Source of the DNA: Bisbaumannia pacifica
GTDB lineage: Bacteria; Pseudomonadota; Gammaproteobacteria; Pseudomonadales; Halomonadaceae
Length of the DNA: 64,000 nucleotides
Assembly (NCBI RefSeq): GCF_007989625.1
Contig: NZ_BJUK01000002.1
Coordinates: 62,001 to 126,000 of the forward strand
Reading direction: 5' to 3'
The notes under the pieces: generated by a model
Databases searched by the model: none
Told to the model about the DNA's origin: nothing
What the model saw: the letters and a program-made list of their open reading frames with translations, nothing else
Shown here: one piece after another, positions 52,739 to 63,226 of the stretch
Numbering within the stretch: the stretch's first letter is position 1
Layout: the number at the start of each line of letters is the position of its first letter
Program-made: the position numbers and the translations under genes

Positions 52739-55120
52739 ATGAAATTTTCCGAACAGTGGCTGCGCGAGTGGGTCTCTCCCAGCGTGGCGACCCAGGCGCT
52801 GGCCGATCAGATCACCATGGCCGGCCTGGAAGTGGATGCCGTGGAGCCGGTGGCGCCGGAATTCTCCGGCGTGGTGGTGGCCGAGGTCATCGACAAGACC
52901 CAGCATCCGGACGCCGACAAGCTGAATGTCTGCCTGGTCAATGATGGCGGCGACGAGCCGGTGCAGGTGGTGTGTGGGGCCCCCAATGTGGCCGCCGGCC
53001 AGAAGATCGTCTTCGCCCGGGTCGGCGCCGTATTGCCCGGCGACTTCAAGATCAAGAAGGCCAAGCTGCGTGGCCAGGCCTCCCACGGCATGATCTGCTC
53101 GGCCTCCGAACTGGGCATGGCCGAGGAGACCTCCGCCGGCATCCTGGTGCTGCCCGTGGAGGCCCCGGTGGGTGAGGACTTCCGCGCCTACATGGGCCTC
53201 GACGATCACACCATCGAGGTGGACCTGACCCCCAACCGCGGCGACTGCCTGAGCCTCCAGGGCCTGGCCCGGGAAGTCGGCGTCCTCAACCGCCTGGCGG
53301 TCGAGGGGCCTGCCGAGTCGCCGGTGGCCGACACCCATCAGGAGACCTTCCCGGTGGCGGTCAGCGACCCCGAGCGCTGCCCCCGTTACCTGGGTCGGCT
53401 GATCCAGGGCGTCGACGTCAGCGCGCCGACTCCGCTATGGATGGTCGAGCGGCTACGGCGTAGCGGCGTGCGCAGTATCGATGCGGTGGTGGATATCACC
53501 AACTACGTGATGCTCGAGCTGGGCCAGCCCCTGCACGCCTTCGATCGCGCCAACCTTCACGAGGGCATCCAGGTGCGTCTGGCCCGTGAGGGCGAGCGCC
53601 TGATGCTGCTGGATGGTCAGGAGATCACCCTGCGCGGCGAGACCCTGGTGATTGCCGACGGTCGCGGCCCCCTGGCCATCGCCGGCGTGATGGGCGGCGA
53701 GCACTCCGGCGTGAATGCCGAGACCCGGGATATCTTCCTGGAGTCGGCTTTCTTCACCCAACTGGCGGTGGCCGGTCAGGCGCGCTCCTATGGGCTGCAC
53801 ACCGATGCCTCCCACCGCTTCGAGCGGGGCGTCGATCCGACCTTGGCGCGGCGTGCCATGGAGCGGGCGACCCAGCTGTTGCTGGAGATCGTCGGCGGCG
53901 AGCCGGGGCCGGTGGTGGAGGCGGTCAGCGAGATCCATCTGCCCGCCGAGCGCCGCGTGACCCTGCGCCGGTCACGCCTGACCCAGGCCCTGGGCCTCGA
54001 GCTCGACGATGCCGAGGTGGCGGAGATCCTGACCCGGCTGGGCCTGGCGGTGACTGCCGTCGAATCGGGCTGGGAAGCCGAGGTGCCGGCCTGGCGCTTC
54101 GATATCTCCATCGAGGAGGACCTGATCGAGGAGGTGGCGCGGATCTACGGCTACAACCGCCTGCCGGTACGCCGTCCGGCGGCACGCCTGGGACTGCGTC
54201 CCGATGGCGAGAGCCGTCAGCCGCTGGCGCGCCTGCGGCGGCAACTGGTGGCCCGCGGCTACCAGGAAGCCATCACCTACAGCTTCGTGGCACCGGAGCT
54301 ACAGGCGGCCCTGCTGCCCGAGGCGGTCTCGCCGCGCCTGGCCAACCCCATCTCCAGCGATATGGCGGTGATGCGGGCGAGCCTCTTCCCGGGGCTGATC
54401 AAGGCCTTCGAGCATAACCTCAACCGTCAGCAGGGCCGGGTGCGGCTGTTCGAGAGCGGCCTGGTGTTCCGTGGCGAGCTGGACGACCTGCACCAGATCC
54501 CCATGCTGGGCGGCCTGGTCAGCGGCAGTCGCGAGCCGGAGGGCTGGTGCGGGGCCAAGGAGAAGGTCGATTTCTTCGACCTCAAGGGTGACCTGGAGAG
54601 CCTGCTGGCCCTGGGCGGCGAGCCCGAGGCCTGGCGCTTCGAGCCGGCTACTCACAGCGCCCTGCACCCGGGCCAGAGCGCACGGATCCTGCATCGTGGC
54701 GAGGAGGCCGGCTGGATCGGCACCCTGCACCCCGCGGTCAAGGCGAGCCTGGGGCTCAAGGCGGATGCGGTGCTTTTCGAGGTGCGTCTCGATGCCCTGA
54801 CCCACGGCAAGCTGCCGGCCTTCGCGCCGCTCTCCCGCTATCCGGAGGTGCGCCGCGACCTGGCCTTCCTGGTGGCCGACGACCTGCCGATTCAGGCGCT
54901 GCTCGACTGCCTGCGCGAGCAGGCCGGCGACTGGCTCCAGGAGCTGCGCCTGTTCGATGTCTATCAGGGCAAGGGCGTCGAGCCGGGGCACAAGAGTGTC
55001 GCCCTGGGCTTGACCTGGCAGCATCCTTCGCGCACGCTGAATGATGATGAAATCAATCAGTTAGTCGATGCGATCGTGGCCGAGTCCGGGTCGCGCTTCG
55101 GCGCCAGGCTGCGAGGCTGA
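52739..55120 (+). CDS. pheT: Phenylalanyl-tRNA synthetase beta chain
   Basis: 793 residues, usual length. Domains: N-terminal [12 protein letters not shown], the tRNA-binding OB fold (about 40-150, [12 protein letters not shown]), B3/B4 editing domain ([16 protein letters not shown]), B5 with [20 protein letters not shown], and the ferredoxin-like anticodon domain ([13 protein letters not shown]) at the C-terminus. Follows pheS by 30 bases and precedes ihfA by 50. Pairs with PheS to charge tRNA-Phe. Confidence 0.96.
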   Translation: MKFSEQWLREWVSPSVATQALADQITMAGLEVDAVEPVAPEFSGVVVAEVIDKTQHPDADKLNVCLVNDGGDEPVQVVCGAPNVAAGQKIVFARVGAVLPGDFKIKKAKLRGQASHGMICSASELGMAEETSAGILVLPVEAPVGEDFRAYMGLDDHTIEVDLTPNRGDCLSLQGLAREVGVLNRLAVEGPAESPVADTHQETFPVAVSDPERCPRYLGRLIQGVDVSAPTPLWMVERLRRSGVRSIDAVVDITNYVMLELGQPLHAFDRANLHEGIQVRLAREGERLMLLDGQEITLRGETLVIADGRGPLAIAGVMGGEHSGVNAETRDIFLESAFFTQLAVAGQARSYGLHTDASHRFERGVDPTLARRAMERATQLLLEIVGGEPGPVVEAVSEIHLPAERRVTLRRSRLTQALGLELDDAEVAEILTRLGLAVTAVESGWEAEVPAWRFDISIEEDLIEEVARIYGYNRLPVRRPAARLGLRPDGESRQPLARLRRQLVARGYQEAITYSFVAPELQAALLPEAVSPRLANPISSDMAVMRASLFPGLIKAFEHNLNRQQGRVRLFESGLVFRGELDDLHQIPMLGGLVSGSREPEGWCGAKEKVDFFDLKGDLESLLALGGEPEAWRFEPATHSALHPGQSARILHRGEEAGWIGTLHPAVKASLGLKADAVLFEVRLDALTHGKLPAFAPLSRYPEVRRDLAFLVADDLPIQALLDCLREQAGDWLQELRLFDVYQGKGVEPGHKSVALGLTWQHPSRTLNDDEINQLVDAIVAESGSRFGARLRG

Positions 55121-55170
55121 CGCCGGTGGACACGGAACGCGGGTGCGACGTCCAGCACGAGGGAGTGACC

Positions 55171-55476
55171 ATGGGGGCATTGACCAAGGCGGAGCTTGCC
55201 GAACACCTGCATGTGGAGCTGGGGCTTTCCAAGCGGGAGGCCAAGGCGATGGTGGAGACCTTCTTCGAGGAGATCCGAGGCTGCCTGCGCGAGAATGAGC
55301 AGGTCAAGCTGTCCGGCTTCGGTAACTTCGATCTGCGCGATAAGCGGGAGCGCCCCGGTCGCAATCCCAAGACCGGGGAAGAGATTCCCATCTCGGCGCG
55401 GCGGGTGGTGACCTTCCGCCCGGGGCAGAAGCTCAAGAGTCGCGTCGGCGGCTTCGAGGGTACCCCGGACGTCTGA
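55171..55476 (+). CDS. ihfA: Integration host factor subunit alpha
   Basis: 101 residues. The start [13 protein letters not shown] with [17 protein letters not shown] is followed by [24 protein letters not shown] with the DNA-intercalating Pro loop, matching IhfA. ATG 55171 follows GAGGGAG; upstream frame residues are judged non-coding. Heterodimerises with IhfB (not in the window) to bend DNA. Standard position after pheT in gammaproteobacteria. Confidence 0.96.
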   Translation: MGALTKAELAEHLHVELGLSKREAKAMVETFFEEIRGCLRENEQVKLSGFGNFDLRDKRERPGRNPKTGEEIPISARRVVTFRPGQKLKSRVGGFEGTPDV

Positions 55477-55491
55477 GGTTCCTGTCACGAC

Positions 55492-55529
55492 GCAGAAGGC
55501 CCTGGCAAGCGATTGCCGGGGCCTTCTGC
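55492..55529. terminator. Hairpin terminator of the thrS-ihfA operon
   Basis: CAGAAGGCC (55492-55500) pairs with GGCCTTCTG (55521-55529) and the inner GGCAA with TTGCC over GCGA. No long T-run on the plus strand. It lies between ihfA and the convergent DUF2788 gene. Confidence 0.65.
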
Positions 55530-55552
55530 TGTGGGGGCTCGTGGTGGCGGGG

Positions 55553-55762
55553 TTAGACGAGGCCGCCACCCTCCATCAGATAGGTGATGATCACCTTGAA
55601 CAGGTAGCCCATGATGCCGGCGCCGAGTACCACGAAGAGCATCAGGGTGCCGAACTTGCCGGCCTTGGAGCGGCGCGACAGGTCCCAGATGATAAAGGTC
55701 ATGAAGAGGATCAGGCTGCCGATCATGATCGGCGTGATCCAGGCCTCGAAGGTCTCCAGCAT
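55553..55762 (-). CDS. DUF2788 small membrane protein
   Basis: 69 residues: two helices (about 10-26, IMIGSLILFMTFIIWDL, and 40-62, LMLFVVLGAGIMGYLFKVI) joined by a basic loop RRSKAGK. It matches DUF2788, a small membrane family of gammaproteobacteria. It is convergent with ihfA and divergent from the flavodoxin gene. AGGCAC lies upstream of the ATG (read on the minus strand as GGGAGGCACT). No function is established. Confidence 0.82.
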   Translation of the reverse strand: MLETFEAWITPIMIGSLILFMTFIIWDLSRRSKAGKFGTLMLFVVLGAGIMGYLFKVIITYLMEGGGLV

Positions 55763-55962
55763 AGTGCCTCCCGGCGAGAAATAAGTCGTATTCTATCGCG
55801 CCCTCGATCCGCCTTCAGCGCCACACCCGCGACGCAATGCCGCAGGCCGACAGTGGCTTTCCTTGATCTACTCACTGGACACTGACTCACGCCCTTCGGT
55901 GGATTCGGTCGGGGCGGCGGCTATGGTAATATCCGAGCAAATTCCTCAAGCAAACCAAGCCC

Positions 55963-56427
55963 ATGCCCACGCTCAAGATCTACGTTGGAACCATGTATGG
56001 CGGCGCCCTGGACGTCGCCGAGCAAGTCAAGCCGCTATTCGAAGAGGCCGGCTATCGGGTCACTATCCTGGAACAGGCGACCCTGGACGATCTGGTCGAT
56101 GACCGGCCCGACCTGGCGCTGTTCTGTCTGTCCACCACCGGCAGTGGCGACTTCCCCGGCAATATCGTGCCCCTGGTGCGGGAGCTGGAGGAGCGCAGCC
56201 CCGGGCTGGTCGACCTGCGCTATGGATTGATCGCCCTCGGTGACAGCTCCTATGGGGATACCTTCTGCGGCGCGGGACGTCACCTGGATGCGCTCCTCGA
56301 GGGCCTCGGTGCCCAGCGCCTCGGCGAGCGCCTGGAGGTGGATGCCATGGAGACCTTTATGGCCGATGACGCGGCCCTGCCCTGGGCCGAGGCGTGGATC
56401 GCCGAGCAGCAGTTGCAGGTGGCCTGA
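55963..56427 (+). CDS. Flavodoxin-like protein (MioC-type)
   Basis: 154 residues. The FMN phosphate loop YVGTMYGGALDVAEQV (about 6-21) differs from classical flavodoxins in having GTMYGGA. Later blocks LFCLSTTGSGDFPGNIVPL (about 53-71) and LGDSSYGDTFCGAGRHLD (about 90-107) match MioC-like proteins. Expected to bind FMN and carry electrons. A TAATAT (55927-55932) gives a likely -10. The stop overlaps the start of the following membrane-protein gene, so the two are co-expressed. Confidence 0.87.
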   Translation: MPTLKIYVGTMYGGALDVAEQVKPLFEEAGYRVTILEQATLDDLVDDRPDLALFCLSTTGSGDFPGNIVPLVRELEERSPGLVDLRYGLIALGDSSYGDTFCGAGRHLDALLEGLGAQRLGERLEVDAMETFMADDAALPWAEAWIAEQQLQVA

Positions 56428-56789
56428 TGACGGCCAATCCCGAGCGGCTGAGTATCCTGGTGGGGCTGCTGGCGGTGATGCTGGGAACCCTGCCCCGTTA
56501 CCTCTACGGGGGGCACCGCTCCCAGTTGCTGTTACTCTCCCTGGCGGCGGTGGCGGTGGCCCTGGTGGCGGCGAGCCATTGGCGTCTGCTCGCAGCCGAG
56601 GCGCGTGGCGAGGTGCCCGCCCTGCTGCGTCGCCTGGGCATTGGTCTGGGCGTTGGGCTGGCGCTGATGGGCGCCTGGTACGTCCTGAGCCAGGGCTGGG
56701 TCGCCTGGCCGCGGCTGCTCTCCCATGGCCTGACCCTGGGGCTGCTACTGCATGTGATGGGGCTCTGGTGGAAGCGCGAGAGCGCCTGA
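56427..56789 (+). CDS. Hypothetical four-helix membrane protein
   Basis: 120 residues with about four predicted helices (about 7-24, 30-45, 66-83 and 92-114). I do not recognise a named family. The sequence is rich in Leu and Ala, short loops carry Arg, and HGLTLGLLLHVMGLWWKRE at the C-terminus places the end in the cytoplasm. The start overlaps the flavodoxin stop (TGATG), so it is translationally coupled. A bidirectional terminator follows. A redox or membrane partner of the flavodoxin is conceivable but unsupported. Confidence 0.7.
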   Translation: MTANPERLSILVGLLAVMLGTLPRYLYGGHRSQLLLLSLAAVAVALVAASHWRLLAAEARGEVPALLRRLGIGLGVGLALMGAWYVLSQGWVAWPRLLSHGLTLGLLLHVMGLWWKRESA

Positions 56790-56792
56790 CCC

Positions 56793-56834
56793 AAAAAAGC
56801 GCCAGGAGCCCTGTCTGGCTCCTGGCGCTTTTTT
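56793..56834. terminator. Strong bidirectional terminator
   Basis: AAAAAAGCGCCAGGAGCC (56793-56810) pairs perfectly with GGCTCCTGGCGCTTTTTT (56817-56834) over CTGTCT. T-runs appear on both strands, so it ends both the flavodoxin pair and the convergent ppnN gene. Confidence 0.93.
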
Positions 56835-56853
56835 ATATCCGGCTTTCTTCCTT

Positions 56854-58215
56854 CTAGCCCAGTGTATAGCAGGGCACATAGTCCCCGCTGAGCTTCATCC
56901 GACCCTGGCCGACGAAGGAGGTCAGCAATTCGTCGAGGCGGCGCATCAGTTCCGGCTCAGCGCTGAGGCGGAAGGGCCCCTTGGCCTCGATGGCCCTTAC
57001 TCCCTTGTCCTTGACGTTACCGGCGACGATGCCGGAGAAGGCGCGGCGCAGATTGGCGGCCAGTTCATGCACCGGCAGCTCGCGGTTGAGTGCCAGGGCC
57101 GCCATGGCGTCGTGGCTCGGCTCGAAGGGGGCCTGGAAATCGCGATCGATGGTCAGGCGCCAGTTGTAGTAGAAGGCGTCCTGCTGCTGACGACGGAATT
57201 CGGTGACCTCGTCGATGCCGCGGCGCATGGCCCGGGCCACGCCGACCGGATCGTCGATCAGGATCTGGTAGCGACTGCGGGCCTCCTCGCCCAGGGTGTA
57301 GGCGAGGAACTCATCGATGCGGGCAAAGTAGTCGGCGCTGTTCGCCGGGCCGGTGAAGACCACCGGGAAGGGAATGTCGCGGTTGTCGGGGTGGAGGAGG
57401 ATGCCCAGCAGATAGAGGATCTCCTCCGCGGTGCCGACCCCGCCGGGAAATACCAGGATGCCGTGACCCACCCGCACGAAGGCCTCGAGGCGCTTCTCGA
57501 TATCGGGCATGATCACCAGTTCGTTGACGATGGGGTTGGGCGATTCGGCGGCGATAATGCCCGGCTCCGAGATCCCCAGGTAGCGGCCCTGGGTGCGGCG
57601 CTGCTTGGCGTGGGCCACGTTGGCGCCCTTCATGGGGCCCTTCATGGCGCCGGGGCCGCAGCCGGTGCAGATGTCCATGTCGCGCAGGCCCAGGTGATAG
57701 CCCACGTCCTTGGTGTATTCGTACTCCTCGCGGGAGATGGAGTGGCCGCCCCAGCAGACCACCAGGCTGGGGTCGCGACCCGGCTTGAGGGCGCCGGCCT
57801 TGCGCAGGATATGAAAGACCGCGTTGGTGGTGCCCTCGCCGGTGGAGAGGTCGAAGCGTTGCTGGGTTTGGATCTCGTTGTAGACGTAGACCACGTCGCG
57901 CAGCACCGCGGAGAGCAGCTCGCGGATGCCGCGAATCATCTTGCCGTCGACGAAGGCCTCGGCCGGGGCATTGCTGAGCCGCAGGCGGATGCCGCGATCC
58001 TCCTGGAGCACCTCGATATCGAAATCGTGGTAGGTCTCCATCACGGCGCGGCCGTCGTCGGTGGGGTTGCCGCAGTTGAGTACCGCCAGGGCGCAGCAGC
58101 GCAGCAGGTCGTGGAGGCCGGCGGCGGAGGTGTCGCGCAGCCGATTGACCTCGGCCTGGGAGAGTACCTCCAGGCTGCCCTCGGGGGAGATGGTGGCGGA
58201 AATTTTATCGGGCAT
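56854..58215 (-). CDS. ppnN: Nucleotide 5'-monophosphate nucleosidase PpnN (YgdH)
   Basis: 453 residues, the usual length. The LOG-type motif VFPGGVGTAEEILYLLGILL is near residue 265, with VVCWGGHSISREEYEYTKDVGY (about 155), GCGPGAMKGPMKGA, and the C-terminal segment of PpnN. E. coli PpnN cleaves purine and pyrimidine nucleoside monophosphates to base and ribose 5-phosphate and is stimulated by (p)ppGpp. AAGGAAG precedes the ATG. It could supply bases for the deaminases in this window, but that link is inference. Confidence 0.93.
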   Translation of the reverse strand: MPDKISATISPEGSLEVLSQAEVNRLRDTSAAGLHDLLRCCALAVLNCGNPTDDGRAVMETYHDFDIEVLQEDRGIRLRLSNAPAEAFVDGKMIRGIRELLSAVLRDVVYVYNEIQTQQRFDLSTGEGTTNAVFHILRKAGALKPGRDPSLVVCWGGHSISREEYEYTKDVGYHLGLRDMDICTGCGPGAMKGPMKGANVAHAKQRRTQGRYLGISEPGIIAAESPNPIVNELVIMPDIEKRLEAFVRVGHGILVFPGGVGTAEEILYLLGILLHPDNRDIPFPVVFTGPANSADYFARIDEFLAYTLGEEARSRYQILIDDPVGVARAMRRGIDEVTEFRRQQQDAFYYNWRLTIDRDFQAPFEPSHDAMAALALNRELPVHELAANLRRAFSGIVAGNVKDKGVRAIEAKGPFRLSAEPELMRRLDELLTSFVGQGRMKLSGDYVPCYTLG

Positions 58216-58338
58216 GGCGGCTTCCTTGTCGAAGGGCGGTACTTGGGTGATGCCGCCCCAGGGAATAAAGGCAGTGAGACCGAATCAGGATACCATGAGC
58301 CTCGTCGCCTGCGCAGCGCTGTGCCGGGCCATGACTTC

Positions 58339-58347
58339 TGGTAGAAT
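58339..58347 (+). promoter_or_regulatory. Extended -10 promoter for the LysR gene
   Basis: TGGTAGAAT: TAGAAT hexamer preceded by TG with one spacer base, an extended -10. It lies 48 bases before the LysR ATG, between divergent ppnN and lysR. Confidence 0.5.
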
Positions 58348-58394
58348 CGGCGGCTGCTGTCGTGCTTTTTTCCTCGGTTAAGCGGCCTTGCCTC

Positions 58395-59303
58395 ATGTTC
58401 AATGCGCTCTATTTTCGTACCTTCATGACCCTGGTTGAGACCGGCAGTTTCACCCAGACCGCGCGTCGCCTGGAGATGACTCAGCCCGGGGTCAGTCAGC
58501 ATATTCGCAAGCTGGAACAGTACCTGCAGAAACCCCTGCTCAATCGGCATGGGCGACGCTTTACCCTGACCGAGGCGGGCCGGCGCACCTACGACTATGC
58601 GGTCAGGCTGTTCGCCGAGCACGAGTATTTCTGTCACTCCCTGGATGACGAATCCCTGGATTCCGGAGAGTGTCGCCTGGCCTCGCCGGGCAGCGTGGGC
58701 CTGATGTTCTACCCCTTTATCCTCGGCTATCAGCAGATGCATACCGGGCTGACGGTCAACTACAGCTTCGCCTTCAACAGCGAGATCGTCGCCGATGTGC
58801 TGGCCGGGCGCCACGACCTGGGGATCATTACCGAGCCGGTCCGCCATCCGGAACTCAACTGTGATCTCTGGCACCAGGAGCCCCTGTGCCTGGTCGTGCC
58901 GGCGGACTTTACCGGGACCGGCTGGACCGACCTGCTGGCCCTGGGCTTCGTCAACTATTCGGACGGCCTGCAGCACGCCACCCAGCTGTTGCGCGCCAAT
59001 TTCCCGGATGAATTCCGCTCCATGAGTCGCTGCCCTCGCCAGGGCTATACCAATGAGGTCTCCATGGTGATGGACGCGGTGGCCCGGGGGCTGGGCTTCA
59101 GCGTGGTCTCCCGATTGGTGCTGGAGACCTCGCCCTGGCAGCGTCAGGTCAAGGAGTTGAGCCTGCCCCAGGTGGTCCACGAGACCCTCTACCTGGTGAC
59201 TCACTCCAGCACCGAATTGCCGCGTCGCTATCGGCGCCTATTGGATGAGTTCAGGGACCAGCGCCGTCACGACCTCTACGGCTATTCCGAGACGGCCGAG
59301 TAA
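58395..59303 (+). CDS. LysR-family transcriptional regulator
   Basis: 302 residues. The N-terminal winged helix (about 1-60) has LYFRTFMTLVETGSFTQTAR, then MTQPGVSQHIRKLEQYLQKPL. A periplasmic-binding-like effector domain (about 90-295) follows. Close relatives and target are not known to me. The frame opens at 58362, but ATG 58395 fits the family start. It is divergent from ppnN and convergent with gcvP, ending at a shared hairpin, so its neighbours offer ppnN as a possible target. Confidence 0.88.
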   Translation: MFNALYFRTFMTLVETGSFTQTARRLEMTQPGVSQHIRKLEQYLQKPLLNRHGRRFTLTEAGRRTYDYAVRLFAEHEYFCHSLDDESLDSGECRLASPGSVGLMFYPFILGYQQMHTGLTVNYSFAFNSEIVADVLAGRHDLGIITEPVRHPELNCDLWHQEPLCLVVPADFTGTGWTDLLALGFVNYSDGLQHATQLLRANFPDEFRSMSRCPRQGYTNEVSMVMDAVARGLGFSVVSRLVLETSPWQRQVKELSLPQVVHETLYLVTHSSTELPRRYRRLLDEFRDQRRHDLYGYSETAE

Positions 59304-59346
59304 GCGACCCGCTTTCTCCCCATCCTCGATGGCCGCTAACAAACAA

Positions 59347-59376
59347 AAAGGGCCTCGCCGATTGGCGAGGCCCTTT
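59347..59376. terminator. Bidirectional terminator between lysR and gcvP
   Basis: AAAGGGCCTCGCC-GATT-GGCGAGGCCCTTT, a 13-base perfect stem with A/T edges on both sides. It ends the plus-strand lysR and the minus-strand gcvP. Confidence 0.9.
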
Positions 59377-59393
59377 GCGTAGGCCGATAACCC

Positions 59394-62288
<2,895 letters not shown>

Positions 62289-62373
62289 GGAACACCTGTA
62301 GGCAAGTGGGGCGCGGCCCCGGGTCAGCGAAGGAGGGCAGGCCGGGTGAGGGGACACCCGGCGCTGGCGGATA

Positions 62374-62763
62374 TCACTCGGCGTCGGCGAGCTTGGCGTA
62401 GGCCTCGGCGTCCAGCAGGCCTTCCAGGGCGGCGGCGTCGGCCAGCTTGAGTTTGGCGATCCAGCCGCCCTCGTAGGGTGCCTCGTTGACGGTCTCCGGG
62501 GCGTCTTCCAGGGCCTCGTTGGCCTCGATCACTTCGCCGGCCAGGGGCGCATAGAGGTCGGACGCGGCCTTCACCGATTCGATGACGCCGAACTCTTCGC
62601 CGGCGTCCAGGCTGCGGCCCACCTCGGGCAGCTCGACGAAGACCACGTCGCCCAGGGCTTCCTGGGCATGGTCGGTGATGCCGAGGGTGACGGTGCCGTC
62701 GCCATTGTCCAGCACCCATTCATGACTTTCGGTGTAGCGCAGGTTGGCGGGGATATTGCTCAT
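62374..62763 (-). CDS. gcvH: Glycine cleavage system H protein
   Basis: 129 residues. The lipoylated Lys65 is in [15 protein letters not shown], and the start RYTESHEWV and [23 protein letters not shown] are family blocks. It shuttles the aminomethyl and electrons between P, T and L proteins. First gene of gcvHP on the minus strand; AGGAAAA lies before the ATG (read on the minus strand). It shares its upstream region with the divergent AGCS gene. T and L subunits are not in the window. Confidence 0.96.
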   Translation of the reverse strand: MSNIPANLRYTESHEWVLDNGDGTVTLGITDHAQEALGDVVFVELPEVGRSLDAGEEFGVIESVKAASDLYAPLAGEVIEANEALEDAPETVNEAPYEGGWIAKLKLADAAALEGLLDAEAYAKLADAE

Positions 62764-62963
62764 CGCAGATTTTCCTATACGAAAAGGTTTTCAGGTGGGG
62801 CGAATCCTAACCCCTGGCGGCCGATTTGGCCACGCCGACGACGGGTCGGGACGCGGTGGATCCCATTCAGGGTGGTCGCCGCGCCCCGGGCTGTCCAGTG
62901 GACGACACCTGAGCCCCGCTTGCTAGGCTTGTGATCTCGCCCATGGCTGGGTAATGTAGCCCA

Positions 62964-62981
62964 TGTTTCCTATTGGAAACA
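62964..62981. promoter_or_regulatory. TGTTTCC-TATT-GGAAACA palindrome between gcvH and AGCS gene
   Basis: A perfect 7-base inverted repeat with a 4-base centre, in the 463-base region between divergent gcvH and the AGCS symporter. Related TTTCCTAT strings lie at 62771-62778 (overlapping the gcvH ribosome site) and 63078-63085 (overlapping the AGCS -10). This is the best operator candidate for shared control of glycine breakdown and amino-acid uptake. No gene is seen in 62764-63226. Confidence 0.5.
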
Positions 62982-63082
62982 AATTTCCCGTTAACGGCCC
63001 GTCGACACGACCCTGACCGGGCGCGGGGCGGCGGCGAGACCTTCTGCTATTCTACCTTAGACGCAGCGTGACAAAAATTTCC

Positions 63083-63088
63083 TATAGT
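63083..63088 (+). promoter_or_regulatory. -10 element for the AGCS leader
   Basis: TATAGT lies 139 bases before the AGCS ATG. The preceding AT-rich stretch GTGACAAAAATTTCC supports a promoter, though no good -35 is spaced 17 bases upstream. The predicted RNA start near 63095 gives a leader of about 130 bases. Confidence 0.5.
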
Positions 63089-63102
63089 GGACTGGAGGAA
63101 AG

Positions 63103-63195
63103 GCGGACGAATCCGCTATGTTACGCACACTCGACCGACTCCCTGCCTGATCCGGGGACGGTGAGTCGCCAGGACGCACGCGTTACCTCGCGTGC
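63103..63195 (+). ncRNA. Structured 5' leader before the AGCS symporter, riboswitch-like
   Basis: Three hairpins can be drawn in the leader. A: GCGGA-CGAA-TCCGC (63103-63116). B: CGACTC (63136-63141) with GAGTCG (63163-63168), enclosing C- and G-rich segments. C: GCACGCG-TTACCT-CGCGTGC (63176-63195). The ribosome site AAAGGGGAAAGG lies 30 bases after hairpin C. AGCS genes are often controlled by glycine riboswitches, but the glycine aptamer core (GGAGAG, CGAAGGGGCAA) is not seen, so the class is unknown. The pairing was found by eye; no covariance test was possible. Confidence 0.45.
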
Positions 63196-63226
63196 CCAAC
63201 AAGAATAGCCAAAGGGGAAAGGTTCC

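Noticed and set aside
62764-62963. Glycine riboswitch on the minus strand before gcvH
   Set aside because: The glycine aptamer signatures were not found on either strand of this stretch.
63103-63116. Guanidine-II (mini-ykkC) hairpin, because of ACGA in GCGGACGAATCCGC
   Set aside because: The best stem leaves CGAA as the loop, not ACGR, and there is no second ACGR hairpin.
63141-63165. TPP riboswitch core, because of CCTGATCCGG
   Set aside because: The second conserved TPP block (CTGAGA) is absent and the neighbour is not a thiamine gene.
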